Under the pieces are notes generated by a model that had not been told where the DNA came from, ran no database searches, and saw nothing but the letters and a program-made list of their open reading frames with translations. Below, one piece after another: positions 20,120 through 31,316 of a stretch of DNA of 64,000 bases. This DNA is from Patulibacter minatonensis DSM 18081 (GTDB lineage: Bacteria > Actinomycetota > Thermoleophilia > Solirubrobacterales > Solirubrobacteraceae). The DNA lies in contig NZ_KI912613.1 in NCBI RefSeq assembly GCF_000519325.1, positions 3,204,659 to 3,268,658 on the forward strand, given 5' to 3'. The position numbers and the translations under genes were made by a program. The first letter of the stretch is position 1. Every line of letters begins with the position of its first letter.

Positions 20120-21190
20120 ATGACCGAGACCGCATCCCCTTCCGTCCTCGACGCCGCGACGGTCGCGGCCGTCGATCCGACCGACCAGGTCGCCGACACG
20201 CTCGCGATGGGCGACCACCTGCGCGACGCGATGTGGAAGGCCGAATCCGCCGGCCTGGGCTCCTGGGACAGCCGCGGGGGCCTCGTCGTCGCCGGCATGG
20301 GCGGCTCCGCCATCGGCGGCATCCTCGCCCGCGCGGCCCTCGCGGACCAGGCGGGCCGGCCGATCCTCTCGGCGAAGGGGTACGAGCTCCCGCCGTGGAC
20401 GACGGACGACACGACGGTCCTCTGCGCGAGCTACAGCGGGGACACCGAGGAGACGCTCGCCTGCTTCGAGGCGGCCGGCGTCATCGGTGCACGCCGCGTG
20501 GTCGTGACCTCCGGCGGCGAGCTCGGGCGCCTCGCCCGCGAGGAGGGCGTGCCGGTGATCCCGGTCGCCGGTGGGCTGCAGCCCCGCGCCGCCGTCGGCT
20601 ACATGCTCGTGGCCGTCCTGGAGACCGCGGCCGCCTGCGGCGCCGGCCCCTCGCTCCGCGCCGAGCTCGACGTCGCGGCGGACGCGCTCGACAGCCTCGC
20701 CGGGGAGTGGGGCCCGGGCGGTCCGGACGACGGCGAGGCCAAGACCCTCGCCCGCGCCCTGCACGGGACGGTGCCCGTGATCACCGGGATGGGGCTCACG
20801 TCGCCGGTGGCGTACCGCTGGAAGTGCCAGATCAACGAGAACGCCGAGGTCCCGGCGTTCTGGGGCGAGCTCCCGGAGATCGACCACAACGAGATCGTCG
20901 GCTGGAGCGCCGCCGCGAGCGTCGGCAAGCTGTCGGCGATCCTGCTCGAGGACTGCGACGCCCACCCGCGCCTCGTCCGGCGGGCCGAGCTCACCGCCGA
21001 GCTGATCCGCGACCAGTCGGCCGGCGTCCACCGCATCCAGTCCCGCGGCGAGACCGCCGTCGAGCGCGTGCTGTCGCTCGTGCTTCTGGGCGATCTCGTC
21101 TCGCTCTACCTCGCCGTGCTGCGCGGCACGGACCCCGAGCCGGTCGACGTGATCCAGCGCCTGAAGGCGCGCCTCGCCGAGGACGACTGA
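20120..21190 (+). CDS. Bifunctional phosphoglucose/phosphomannose isomerase (SIS domains)
   Basis: 356 residues from ATG 20120 (an ATG at 20108 is also possible). SIS-fold signals: LVVAGMGGSAIGGILAR (about 51-67), CASYSGDTEETLACFE (about 101-116), and the C-terminal part with CQINENAEVPAFWGELPEIDHNEIVGW, characteristic of the archaeal/actinobacterial PGI/PMI family. Interconverts fructose-6-P with glucose-6-P and mannose-6-P, feeding the adjacent nucleotidyltransferases. Confidence 0.88.
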   Translation: MTETASPSVLDAATVAAVDPTDQVADTLAMGDHLRDAMWKAESAGLGSWDSRGGLVVAGMGGSAIGGILARAALADQAGRPILSAKGYELPPWTTDDTTVLCASYSGDTEETLACFEAAGVIGARRVVVTSGGELGRLAREEGVPVIPVAGGLQPRAAVGYMLVAVLETAAACGAGPSLRAELDVAADALDSLAGEWGPGGPDDGEAKTLARALHGTVPVITGMGLTSPVAYRWKCQINENAEVPAFWGELPEIDHNEIVGWSAAASVGKLSAILLEDCDAHPRLVRRAELTAELIRDQSAGVHRIQSRGETAVERVLSLVLLGDLVSLYLAVLRGTDPEPVDVIQRLKARLAEDD

Positions 21191-21322
21191 CCCCGGCCCC
21201 GCCGGTCCGCGGATCCGCGCTCCGGCGGGTCGCGGGCGCCTCCGGGTCGTGGCACGCCCGGAGGCCAGAGATGGGCCCCGTCGATTGTGAGATCTGCGGA
21301 ACCGCGCCTTCGGGGCGTGCGG

Positions 21323-21328
21323 TAGCGT
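21323..21328 (+). promoter_or_regulatory. -10-like hexamer of the second nucleotidyltransferase gene
   Basis: TAGCGT, 7 nt before the GTG at 21336. Confidence 0.55.
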
Positions 21329-21335
21329 TGCCGAG

Positions 21336-22349
21336 GTGCTGCCCGCCATGGTCCTCGCCGCCGGTCTCGGAACCCGACTCCGGCCTCTCACGTTCGAGCT
21401 GCCGAAGCCGATGGTCCCGCTGCTGGACCGTCCGGCGATGGCCCACACGATCGACCTGCTGCACCACCACGGCATCGATCGGATCGTCGCGAACCTGCAC
21501 TACTTCCCGGACACGATCCGCGACTACTTCGGCGACGAGCTGACGTACGTGCAGGAGGAGGAGCTCCTCGGCACCGCGGGCGGCGTCCGGAACGCCAAGG
21601 ACTTCTTCGGCGACGAGCCGTTCCTCGTCCTCTCGGGCGACGCGCTGACCGACCTCGACGTGCAGAAGCTCGTCGACCGTCACGAGGCCGCCGGCGGCGT
21701 CGCGACGCTGTGCGTGAAGCGGGTCACCGAGACGAGCGAGTACGGCGTCGTCCTCACGGACTCCGACGGCCGCATCACCGGGTTCCAGGAGAAGCCGGAC
21801 CCGGCGGAGGCCCTCTCGGACCTCGCCAACTGCGGGATGTACCTGTTCTCGCCGGAGATCTTCGACTACTTCCCCGACCGACCGTTCGTCGACTGGGCCA
21901 ACGACGTGTTCCCGGCGCTCCTCGCCGGCGACGTCCCGTTCCACGTCTACGAGATGGACGAGTACTGGAACGACGTCGGCGCGCTCGACGAGCTGCGCAA
22001 CGGCACCTTCGACGCCCTCAGCGGCGCGCTCCACCTCGAGGCCCTCCCGGACGCCGGGCCGGACGCCGTCATGGTCGGCAGCGGGTCGTCGCTCGACGCG
22101 GCGGACCTCGTCGAGGGCCCGATCTGGGTCGGGCGCGACGTGCAGATCGGCGCAGGCGTGCGGCTGCAGGGTCCACTCGTCCTCGGCGACGGCGTCGTCG
22201 TCGAGGACGGCGCCGCGATCAAGCGCTCGATCGTGCTCCCGGGCACGCGGATCGCGGCGAACACCATCCTGATCGAGGCGATCACCGGCTCGACCGGGAT
22301 CGTCGCGTCGCTCCGCCCGCGCGCGGACACCCGCCTCTCCGCCTCGTAG
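21336..22349 (+). CDS. Sugar-phosphate nucleotidyltransferase (mannose-1-P guanylyltransferase-like)
   Basis: 337 residues from GTG. Signature AMVLAAGLGTRLRPLTFELPKPMVPLLD at the N-terminus, VLSGDALTDLDVQ (metal-binding Asp), NCGMYLFSPEIFDYFP and WNDVGALDELRNG; a short hexapeptide-repeat tail (IWVGRDVQIGAGVRLQGPLVLGDGV...) follows from about residue 262. Paralogue of the gene at 18927. Which of the two makes GDP-mannose and which another NDP-sugar is not determinable here. Confidence 0.85.
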   Translation: MLPAMVLAAGLGTRLRPLTFELPKPMVPLLDRPAMAHTIDLLHHHGIDRIVANLHYFPDTIRDYFGDELTYVQEEELLGTAGGVRNAKDFFGDEPFLVLSGDALTDLDVQKLVDRHEAAGGVATLCVKRVTETSEYGVVLTDSDGRITGFQEKPDPAEALSDLANCGMYLFSPEIFDYFPDRPFVDWANDVFPALLAGDVPFHVYEMDEYWNDVGALDELRNGTFDALSGALHLEALPDAGPDAVMVGSGSSLDAADLVEGPIWVGRDVQIGAGVRLQGPLVLGDGVVVEDGAAIKRSIVLPGTRIAANTILIEAITGSTGIVASLRPRADTRLSAS

Positions 22350-22510
22350 GCGGGCGGCGCCAGGCGTCCGTGGACGCTTCGGATCTCGGCACGGGCGACG
22401 CTCGGCAGTGCGGGTGCACAGCTCTCTCGTCGCCCGCACCGACCTCCTCGGTCTACGAACTCCTGGCATCCACCCGCACCGCCGAACGGGTCCGAGCACG
22501 TGGACTGGCT

Positions 22511-23425
22511 TCAGATCCGCATGAAGCCCGTGTCGGCGGCGCGCCGGGCGGCCTCGGCGTCGGCGTCGACCTCGGGCTCCGCGTCGGGCGCGGTGCCCTC
22601 GCGGCGGTCCATCAGACGTTCCTCGCGGCGGGCCTGGACCTCGGCCTCGCGCAGCCCGCGCATGAACAGGACGCCGAACGCGACGCCCATGATCAGGACC
22701 TGTTCGGTCGCCATCAGGGCGCCGGACATCATCTGGTCCGTGGTCGGGGCGAGGCCCCACCACGTCGGCTGCTCGTCGTAGAACGAGTAGAGCGCCTTCG
22801 GTGCGAAGGTCAGCGCCATGCCCAGCAGGCCGACCGTGACCTTCGTGACGCCCATGTAGGCCATCGGACCCATGCTCGTCATCCGGTCGCGCGAGGGGAT
22901 CGGGCGGAGCAGGTGCCACCAGTAGAGGAAGCCGACGCTCGTGAAGGTCATGTGCTCGAGCAGGTGGATCGAGTCGTGACGGCTGGCGGCGTCGTAGAGG
23001 ACCGGGGCGTGCCAGATCCACATCCCGAGCGTGTAGCCGACGAGGCCGAACCACGGCTTGGCGAGGAAGCCGACCCGCTGCTCGATCCACTGGACCCGTC
23101 GCGTGATCGGGCGCATCAGCACGCGGTTGAGCCCGAACAGCAGGAACAGCGGGAACACGTCCAGCAGCAGCAGGTGCTGGATCATGTGGAAGATGAACAG
23201 GTGGTCGCCCAGCCCGTCGATCGGGTTGCCCTGGGCGATCACGAGCGTCAGCCCGCCGCAGACGAACGAGACGAGGCGCCACACCGGGGCGTGCGCGCGG
23301 TCGGGCGAGCGGCGCACGGCGATCCACCGGCGGACGTAGACCGCCCAGAGGATCGACGCGAGGATCAGCGGCGGGAGCTCGACGCCCCACGTGATTGGCG
23401 GAGACACGACTGAGAAGTGTTGCAC
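22511..23425 (-). CDS. ctaG: Cytochrome c oxidase assembly protein, CtaG (caa3) family
   Basis: 304 residues from GTG (23425), about seven membrane helices. The family core is visible as HLFIFHMIQHLLLLDVFPLFLLFGLN, GYTLGMWIWHAPVLYDAA and HLLEHMTFTSVGFLYWWHLLRP, with conserved histidines likely involved in copper or haem handling during assembly of aa3/caa3 oxidase. Cytoplasmic acidic tail of about 45 residues. No oxidase subunit genes are nearby. Divergent from comF (44 bp). Confidence 0.88.
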   Translation of the reverse strand: MQHFSVVSPPITWGVELPPLILASILWAVYVRRWIAVRRSPDRAHAPVWRLVSFVCGGLTLVIAQGNPIDGLGDHLFIFHMIQHLLLLDVFPLFLLFGLNRVLMRPITRRVQWIEQRVGFLAKPWFGLVGYTLGMWIWHAPVLYDAASRHDSIHLLEHMTFTSVGFLYWWHLLRPIPSRDRMTSMGPMAYMGVTKVTVGLLGMALTFAPKALYSFYDEQPTWWGLAPTTDQMMSGALMATEQVLIMGVAFGVLFMRGLREAEVQARREERLMDRREGTAPDAEPEVDADAEAARRAADTGFMRI

Positions 23426-23469
23426 TCCGACCCTTCTCCCGACCCACCCCTCGCGCGGACGATCCGGGG

Positions 23470-24153
23470 GTGTCGCGCGCCGCCGATCTGCTCACCTGCC
23501 TCGTCGTCCCGGAGCGGTGCCTACACTGCCGGGGGCCCGCGGAGCGGCCCGGCGCCATGCTCTGCCACGCGTGCCACGGGGCGCTCCCGTGGCTCCCGGT
23601 CGACGGCTGTCGCAGGTGCGGGCTCCCGCGCCCCTGCCCGCGTGGACGCTGCCCGTCGCGCTCGGCACCGTTCGCGGCCGCGTGGGCACCGCTGTCGTAC
23701 GAGGGGCCCGCACGGACCCTCGCGCTGCTCGGGAAGGACCGGGCCGCCCGCCGCGTCGCGCCGTGGTTCGCCGCGGCGATGGTCGCGCGCGTGCCCGCGA
23801 CCGTGACCGACGGCGTCGCCGCGGTCGTCCCGGTCCCACCGGATCCGCGACGTCTGCGACGGCGGGGCGAGGACCACGCGGCGCTGCTCGCCGCGGCCGT
23901 CGCGGCGGCGCTCGGCGTGCCCCGGCTCCCGCTGCTCGGCCGCGAGCGGTCGGGACCGGCCCAGCACCACCGCACGCGGGCGGAGCGCCTGCGCATCGCC
24001 GCACCCGTCCTGCTGGCGGTGCCGCCCGACCGCGTCCTGCTCGTCGACGACGTCCACACCACCGGTGCGACCGCGCGGGCCGCCGCCGCCGCGCTCCGCG
24101 GCGGCGGCGCCCGGCGGGTCACCGTGCTGACGGCGCTGAGGACGCTCCGGTGA
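23470..24153 (+). CDS. comF: ComF-family phosphoribosyltransferase-like protein
   Basis: 227 residues from GTG 23470. N-terminal zinc-ribbon type cysteines (CLHC at about 17-20, CHAC at about 33-36, then CRRC and CPRGRC) and a C-terminal type I PRTase domain with the PRPP loop VLLVDDVHTTGATARAAAAAL (about 192-212). ComF acts in DNA uptake in competent bacteria, but in actinobacteria its role is unclear. Precedes groES-like, hpf and secA as in many actinobacteria. GACGAT lies 6 nt upstream of the GTG and helps choose this start. Confidence 0.85.
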   Translation: MSRAADLLTCLVVPERCLHCRGPAERPGAMLCHACHGALPWLPVDGCRRCGLPRPCPRGRCPSRSAPFAAAWAPLSYEGPARTLALLGKDRAARRVAPWFAAAMVARVPATVTDGVAAVVPVPPDPRRLRRRGEDHAALLAAAVAAALGVPRLPLLGRERSGPAQHHRTRAERLRIAAPVLLAVPPDRVLLVDDVHTTGATARAAAAALRGGGARRVTVLTALRTLR

Positions 24154-24230
24154 GTGGACCGGGGGACGGTGCGACCACGCGCCCCGCCTCGGCCGGGCCC
24201 GGCCGTGTGGAGCCCCGGCCGCGGAGCGAC

Positions 24231-24236
24231 TACCGT
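24231..24236 (+). promoter_or_regulatory. -10-like hexamer of the GroES-like gene
   Basis: TACCGT, 11 nt before the ATG at 24248; spacing is longer than for the other genes, so a very short leader is possible. Confidence 0.4.
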
Positions 24237-24247
24237 GCACCGCAGCG

Positions 24248-24607
24248 ATGAAGCAACAGCTGCGCCCCCTCTTCGACCGCGTGGTCATCAAGGAGCTCGA
24301 GCCCGACCGGGTCCGCCGGTCCGGTCTGGTGGTCCCTCCCGGCTCCCACGAGCCCCCGCCGCAGCACGGCATCGTCCTCCGCGTCGGTCCCGGGCTCGAC
24401 TGGTGGCAGCAGGCCGGGGTGCGGATGCCCGTCCAGCCGGGGGACCACGTGGTGTTCCCCGCGGCGGCGGGCACGTGGATCGACGTCGAGGAGGAGCGCC
24501 TCCTGGTCTGCCGCGTCGGTGAGCTCCTCGGGGCGCTGGACGTCGCCGACGCCGACGACGGTCCGGGCGTCGACCTGGACCTCGGGGCGGACTCGGACGC
24601 CGACTGA
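24248..24607 (+). CDS. GroES-family co-chaperonin-like protein
   Basis: 119 residues. Aligns through the GroES barrel: LRPLFDRVVIKELEP at the start, mobile-loop hydrophobic tripeptide in RRSGLVVPPGS (about 23-33), HGIVLRVGPG, GDHVVFP and IDVEEERLLVCRVGELLGAL. An acidic 20-residue tail (DVADADDGPGVDLDLGADSD) and a DWWQQAG insertion make it longer than the usual 95-100 residues. No groEL is adjacent, so it is either a second GroES or a divergent paralogue. Flanked by comF and hpf. Confidence 0.75.
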   Translation: MKQQLRPLFDRVVIKELEPDRVRRSGLVVPPGSHEPPPQHGIVLRVGPGLDWWQQAGVRMPVQPGDHVVFPAAAGTWIDVEEERLLVCRVGELLGALDVADADDGPGVDLDLGADSDAD

Positions 24608-24906
24608 CCGGGCGCCGCCCGGCCGGGCGCCGCCCGTTCGCCGTCCCTCGGGGCCGTCGGGGCGGTCCGCCCGGTCGCCGGCGCAGGTCCCGCCGCGCGA
24701 GCGGGCGACCGCTGCGGTGGGCGATGTGGGGCACTCCGGTGCGCCGCCGTCGTCGGTCGGCGGGCCGCAGATCGACCGGTCCGCGGCCCGGTACGGGACC
24801 CGCCGGGACGCGCATCGCCCGTGGCGCGCTGGCGCTAGCACGGTCCGACCGGGACGGCCAGCGCCGCGCGTCCATATCAGGCCGGATGTCGACGTGTCGG
24901 CTGCCC

Positions 24907-24936
24907 TTGCGTCGCACGGTCGGGTGCTGTTACTTT
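24907..24936 (+). promoter_or_regulatory. Putative promoter of hpf; 24608-24974 otherwise without a gene
   Basis: TTGCGT (24907-24912) and TACTTT (24931-24936) with an 18-bp spacer, followed by a leader of about 30 nt carrying AAAGGAG (24964-24970). The region from 24608 begins with two direct copies of a GC-rich 13-mer (CCGGGCGCCGCCC); I see no coding signal in the rest. Confidence 0.5.
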
Positions 24937-24974
24937 CGCGTTACCGCTGGATTCCAACCCCAAAAAGGAGCGCC

Positions 24975-25337
24975 ATGCGGATCGAAGTGAAGGGTCGCAA
25001 CTACCCGGTCACTGAGGAGATGCGCGACTGTGTCGCGCGTCGCTTCCGGAAGGTCGATGCCCAGGTCTCGGAGTTCGCCGAGCTGGAGATCGAGCTGTCG
25101 GAGGCCCGGAACCCCGCGATCGCGGAGCCGTTCCAGGCCTCGGCGACGCTGCGACTCAAGGGGGTGACGCTCCGATCCCACGACGCCAGTCGCGACATGA
25201 AGCACGCGATCCACCTCATTGAGGAAGAGCTGACGCGCCAGGTGAAGCGTCAGAACGTGAAGAAGCGGCACCGCCGCGACGCCCGCCGCACCGTGCAGGC
25301 CCGCCGCGCCGACGCGGGGGCCGCACCCCCCGCCTGA
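24975..25337 (+). CDS. hpf: Ribosome hibernation-promoting factor, short form (HPF/RaiA family)
   Basis: 120 residues from ATG with a clear SD. The S30Ae/RaiA domain fills residues 1-100: MRIEVKGRNYPVTEEMRDCVARRFRKVD, ATLRLKGVTLRSHDASRDMKHAIHLIEEELTRQVKR. It binds the 30S decoding region and silences ribosomes in slow growth. Most actinobacteria have a long HPF with a C-terminal dimerisation domain; here that domain is absent and replaced by a basic tail (KKRHRRDARRTVQARR). Upstream of secA, as in related genomes. Confidence 0.9.
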   Translation: MRIEVKGRNYPVTEEMRDCVARRFRKVDAQVSEFAELEIELSEARNPAIAEPFQASATLRLKGVTLRSHDASRDMKHAIHLIEEELTRQVKRQNVKKRHRRDARRTVQARRADAGAAPPA

Positions 25338-25356
25338 GCTCCGACGCCCCGGCGCG

Positions 25357-25405
25357 AACGCCCTCGGCACCCCCTCGCGGGGCGTGCCGGGGGCGTTTCG
25401 TCGTT
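25357..25405 (+). terminator. Hairpin terminator after hpf
   Basis: Arms about 25357-25374 and 25379-25397 (AACGCCCTCGGCAC.. against ..GTGCCGGGGGCGTT, one wobble and one bulge), followed by TTTCGTCGTT. Separates hpf from secA. Confidence 0.65.
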
Positions 25406-25501
25406 CGGGGGCACCGACGGGATCCGCAGCGCGGGACGCGCCGACGACGGCACCGGGCCCGCGCCCGCGGGGGAGCCGGTCGGGCAACGGAAGGCCGCTG
25501 G

Positions 25502-25507
25502 TACGCT
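25502..25507 (+). promoter_or_regulatory. -10-like hexamer of secA
   Basis: TACGCT, 6 nt before the ATG at 25514. Confidence 0.6.
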
Positions 25508-25513
25508 GGCTGC

Positions 25514-28372
<2,859 letters not shown>

Positions 28373-28382
28373 CCTGAGGCGA

Positions 28383-28649
28383 ATGCTCCCGGGCACGCCC
28401 GGGGGGCGTCCGGCCGTCGCCGGATCCGGCGCCGCCCTGCGTCGGGATGCCGGTCCTCGCACCCCAGCCCCCGCTGCGCACCGGTGGGACGACCGCAATG
28501 CGATCGACCGGCTCGGCGGCGAGGTCCGCCGCGACGTCGACATCAACGGGCTGCTACGGACCGACGTCGCGCTGGAGAACGCGCCGGAGCGTCGCGCGGA
28601 GCTCGGCGGGGGACGCGTGCCGATCACCGTCACCCGCGACCGGGGCTGA
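28383..28649 (+). CDS. Possible small protein between secA and prfB, unknown
   Basis: An 88-codon frame fills much of the 365-bp gap. Its second half (from about WDDRNAIDRLGGEVRRDVDINGLLRTDVALENAPERR) has codon use and amino-acid mix like real genes, while the first 35 codons look like low-quality GC-rich sequence and overlap the post-secA hairpin. No clear SD or -10 hexamer and no known family. The frame could be chance; reported as a candidate only. Confidence 0.22.
   Translation: MLPGTPGGRPAVAGSGAALRRDAGPRTPAPAAHRWDDRNAIDRLGGEVRRDVDINGLLRTDVALENAPERRAELGGGRVPITVTRDRG
28388..28403 (+). terminator. Short hairpin after secA
   Basis: 6-bp stem CCCGGG/CCCGGG with a 4-nt loop CACG, 15 nt after the secA stop, no U-run; weak. 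Confidence 0.3.
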
Positions 28650-28725
28650 CCGCCGACCGGCCGGACAACGGACCACCGTCGCCCGGGACCGACGCCCCGG
28701 GGGCGGGCGCGGGGCGCACCGGCGC

Positions 28726-28731
28726 TAGAGT
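28726..28731 (+). promoter_or_regulatory. -10-like hexamer of prfB
   Basis: TAGAGT, 8 nt before the ATG at 28740 (5 nt before the overlapping GTG at 28737), favouring the ATG. Confidence 0.5.
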
Positions 28732-28739
28732 CGGGGGTG

Positions 28740-29873
28740 ATGGCCGTCCCCGAAGACACCCCCGAACGCCTCACCGTCGCCCGTCGGCGGTTCGTCGACC
28801 TCGAGCCGCACCTCCGGCCCGAGGAGCTGCGCGCGCGGGTCGCCGAGCTGGAGGAGGAGATGGCCGAGGCCGGGTTCTGGGACGACCAGGACCACGCCAC
28901 GAAGATCAACTCGGAGTACGCCCGGGCGTCGGCGAAGCTCGGCGTCCACGACGGCCTGAAGCAGGACCTCGAGGACCTCGACGAGATGCTCGAGATGGCC
29001 GAGGAGGACGACGAGATGGCGGCCGAGCTCGCCGGGCAGCTCGACTCGGTGCAGAAGCGCCTCGACGGCCTCGAGGAGGAGCGGCTCTTCACCGGCGACT
29101 ACGACGCGGGCGACGCGCTGATCACGATCAACTCCGGCGCGGGCGGCACCGACGCCCAGGACTGGGCCGAGATGGTCCTGCGCATGGAGATGAAGTGGGC
29201 GGAGAGCCGCGGCTTCAAGGTCGACGTGCTCGAGGTCTCCGAGGGGGCGCAGGCCGGCATCACGTCCGCGACCTTCCGCGCCGCCGGCGACCACGCCTAC
29301 GGGCTCTTCGGCGCCGAGCGGGGCGTCCACCGCCTGGTGCGGATCTCGCCCTTCGACTCGCAGGGCCGCCGACAGACCGCCTTCGCCGGCCTCGAGGTCG
29401 CCCCGGTGGTCGACGAGGTCGGCGACATCGACGTCCGCGACGAGGACCTCCGCGTCGACACGTACCGCGCGTCGGGCGCCGGCGGGCAGCACGTCAACAA
29501 GACCGACTCGGCCGTGCGCCTGACGCACCTGCCGACGGGCATCGTCGTCGCGTGTCAGCAGGAGCGCTCGCAGACCGCCAACAAGGTGATGGCGATGAAG
29601 ATGCTCTACGGCAAGATCGTGGAGCAGGCCGAGCGCGAGCGGGCCGAGGAGATCGCCAAGGAGAAGGGCGAGTCGCAGGACGTCGGCTGGGGCTCCCAGA
29701 TCCGCTCCTACGTCCTCAACCCGTACACGATGGTCAAGGACCTCCGGACGGGCGTGGAGACCGGCAACGTGCAGCTCGTCCTCGACGGGGCGCTCGACGA
29801 GTTCGTCCGCGCGTGGCTCCTGCAGCAGGCCGGCCAGGCGGAGGCCGGGGCGCAGAGCGACGCCACCGCGTAG
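28740..29873 (+). CDS. prfB: Peptide chain release factor 2
   Basis: 377 residues. Recognises UGA and UAA. The SPF anticodon tripeptide is in RISPFDSQGRRQ (about 203-214) and the GGQ catalytic loop in YRASGAGGQHVNKTDSAVR (about 243-261). The frame is continuous from the ATG: the programmed +1 frameshift used by many bacteria to autoregulate prfB is absent here. Substrate of PrmC, whose gene end is at the left edge. Confidence 0.97.
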   Translation: MAVPEDTPERLTVARRRFVDLEPHLRPEELRARVAELEEEMAEAGFWDDQDHATKINSEYARASAKLGVHDGLKQDLEDLDEMLEMAEEDDEMAAELAGQLDSVQKRLDGLEEERLFTGDYDAGDALITINSGAGGTDAQDWAEMVLRMEMKWAESRGFKVDVLEVSEGAQAGITSATFRAAGDHAYGLFGAERGVHRLVRISPFDSQGRRQTAFAGLEVAPVVDEVGDIDVRDEDLRVDTYRASGAGGQHVNKTDSAVRLTHLPTGIVVACQQERSQTANKVMAMKMLYGKIVEQAERERAEEIAKEKGESQDVGWGSQIRSYVLNPYTMVKDLRTGVETGNVQLVLDGALDEFVRAWLLQQAGQAEAGAQSDATA

Positions 29874-29971
29874 GGCCGCGCGGGGAGCGGTCCGGCCGCG
29901 CATCGCGTCGCCGTCCGGACCTCGAACCGAACGGGTCGGGACTGAGTTGGCCAGCCAGCCAGTTCTCCGGG

Positions 29972-29977
29972 TAGCAT
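29972..29977 (+). promoter_or_regulatory. Putative -10 of the acyl-CoA dehydrogenase gene
   Basis: TAGCAT about 65 nt before the ATG at 30042, leaving a leader that carries GGAG (30031-30034). Just upstream is a short CCAG-rich run (CCAGCCAGCCAG, 29951-29962). Confidence 0.4.
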
Positions 29978-30041
29978 GTGGCACCTCCTACGCCGGGCGT
30001 GTGTCCGCGGCGTGGGGTCCACCGAACCCTGGAGCCCCCCG

Positions 30042-31196
30042 ATGGCCATCGACTTCACCTTCACCGACGAGCAGCAGGCCTACCGCGACGCGTTGCGCGA
30101 GACCTTCAAGCGCGAGGCGGGGACGTCGGAGCAGCTCGAGCAGCTGACGGACGGGCACACGACCCACCACAGCTTCGACCTGTCGAAGAAGCTCGGCTCG
30201 GCGGGCCTGCTCGGACCGAGCCTCGAGGAGGAGTACGGCGGCGCCGGGACCGGCATCGTCGAGGAGATGATCCTGCTGGAGGAGGTCACCCGCAGGCAGG
30301 CGCCGCTCGGCGCCTACCCCGTGTCGCTGATCGTCGCCGGCGCGACCCAGAAGTTCGGTACGCCCGAGCAGAAGGCGCTCGTCCTCGGCAACATCGCGTC
30401 GGGCGGCGTCGAGGCGATCGCGATGTCCGAGCCCGAGGCCGGGTCCGACGTCGCGGCACTGACGACCACCGCCGAGAAGGTCGACGGCGGGTGGAAGCTC
30501 AACGGCGTCAAGGTCTGGATCTCCAACGCGCACATCGCGGACCGCATCCTCATCGTCTGCCGCGACAAGGCCTCGGACGGCAAGAAGCACGAGGGTCTCT
30601 GCATGATCTGGATCGACCCGAAGGCCGAGGGCGTGAAGATCGACGGGATCGACACGATCAACGGGTACCGCGAGGTCAACTACGTCTACCTCGACGAGGT
30701 CTTCGCGCCCGACGACGCGCTCCTGGGGGAGGCAGGGAACGGTTGGATCCAGCTGATGTCCGGGCTGAACGTCGAGCGGCTGATCATCGGCGGGATCGCC
30801 CTCGGGCAGGCCAAGCTCGCCCTCGACGAGGCCCTCAGCTACTCCAAGGACCGCAAGCAGTTCGGGCGCTCCATCAGCTCGTTCCAGGTCCAGCAGCACC
30901 GCCTCGTCGACGTGGCGACGGAGATCGAGCTGGCGCACCTCCTGATCTACAAGGTCGCCGCCGACGTCGACCGCGACCCGAAGGCGCTGTTCCCGAAGGA
31001 GGCGTCGATGGCGAAGGTCTGGGCCACCGAGACGGCCGAGCGCGCCGTCAACGCCTCGTTCAAGATCCACGGCGGCTACGGCTACGCGACGGAGTACCCG
31101 ATCGCCCGCCAGGTCGCCCACTCGCTCGTCGCCACGACCTTCGGCGGCACGAACGACATCCAGCGCAACATCATCGCCAAGGTCATGGGCCTCTGA
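30042..31196 (+). CDS. Acyl-CoA dehydrogenase family protein
   Basis: 384 residues from ATG 30042 with GGAG 7 nt upstream. FAD enzyme of the acyl-CoA dehydrogenase fold: AIAMSEPEAGSDVAALTT (flavin loop, about 126-143), RKQFGRSISSFQVQQHRLVDVATEIE, and the C-terminal IHGGYGYATEYPIARQVAHSLVATTFGGTNDIQRNIIAK. Chain length and exact substrate are open; no beta-oxidation operon surrounds it. Confidence 0.9.
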   Translation: MAIDFTFTDEQQAYRDALRETFKREAGTSEQLEQLTDGHTTHHSFDLSKKLGSAGLLGPSLEEEYGGAGTGIVEEMILLEEVTRRQAPLGAYPVSLIVAGATQKFGTPEQKALVLGNIASGGVEAIAMSEPEAGSDVAALTTTAEKVDGGWKLNGVKVWISNAHIADRILIVCRDKASDGKKHEGLCMIWIDPKAEGVKIDGIDTINGYREVNYVYLDEVFAPDDALLGEAGNGWIQLMSGLNVERLIIGGIALGQAKLALDEALSYSKDRKQFGRSISSFQVQQHRLVDVATEIELAHLLIYKVAADVDRDPKALFPKEASMAKVWATETAERAVNASFKIHGGYGYATEYPIARQVAHSLVATTFGGTNDIQRNIIAKVMGL

Positions 31197-31301
31197 GGGA
31201 CGGAGCCGGCCCGGGAGCACGGTCGGGTCGCGGCCCCCGCAGGGCTGGACGGACCGACGACGGCAGAGCGGGTCGGGGACTGGTCCCGCCCGCTCCGGGC
31301 C

Positions 31302-31307
31302 TATCCT
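31302..31307 (+). promoter_or_regulatory. -10-like hexamer of nadC
   Basis: TATCCT, 9 nt before the ATG at 31317; GGAGG lies inside the spacer, so both leaderless and very short-leader initiation are possible. Confidence 0.45.
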
Positions 31308-31316
31308 CGGAGGACG

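Noticed and set aside
28740..28830. Possible programmed +1 frameshift site in prfB.
   Set aside because: The frame is open from the ATG and there is no in-frame TGA near codon 25, so no frameshift is needed.
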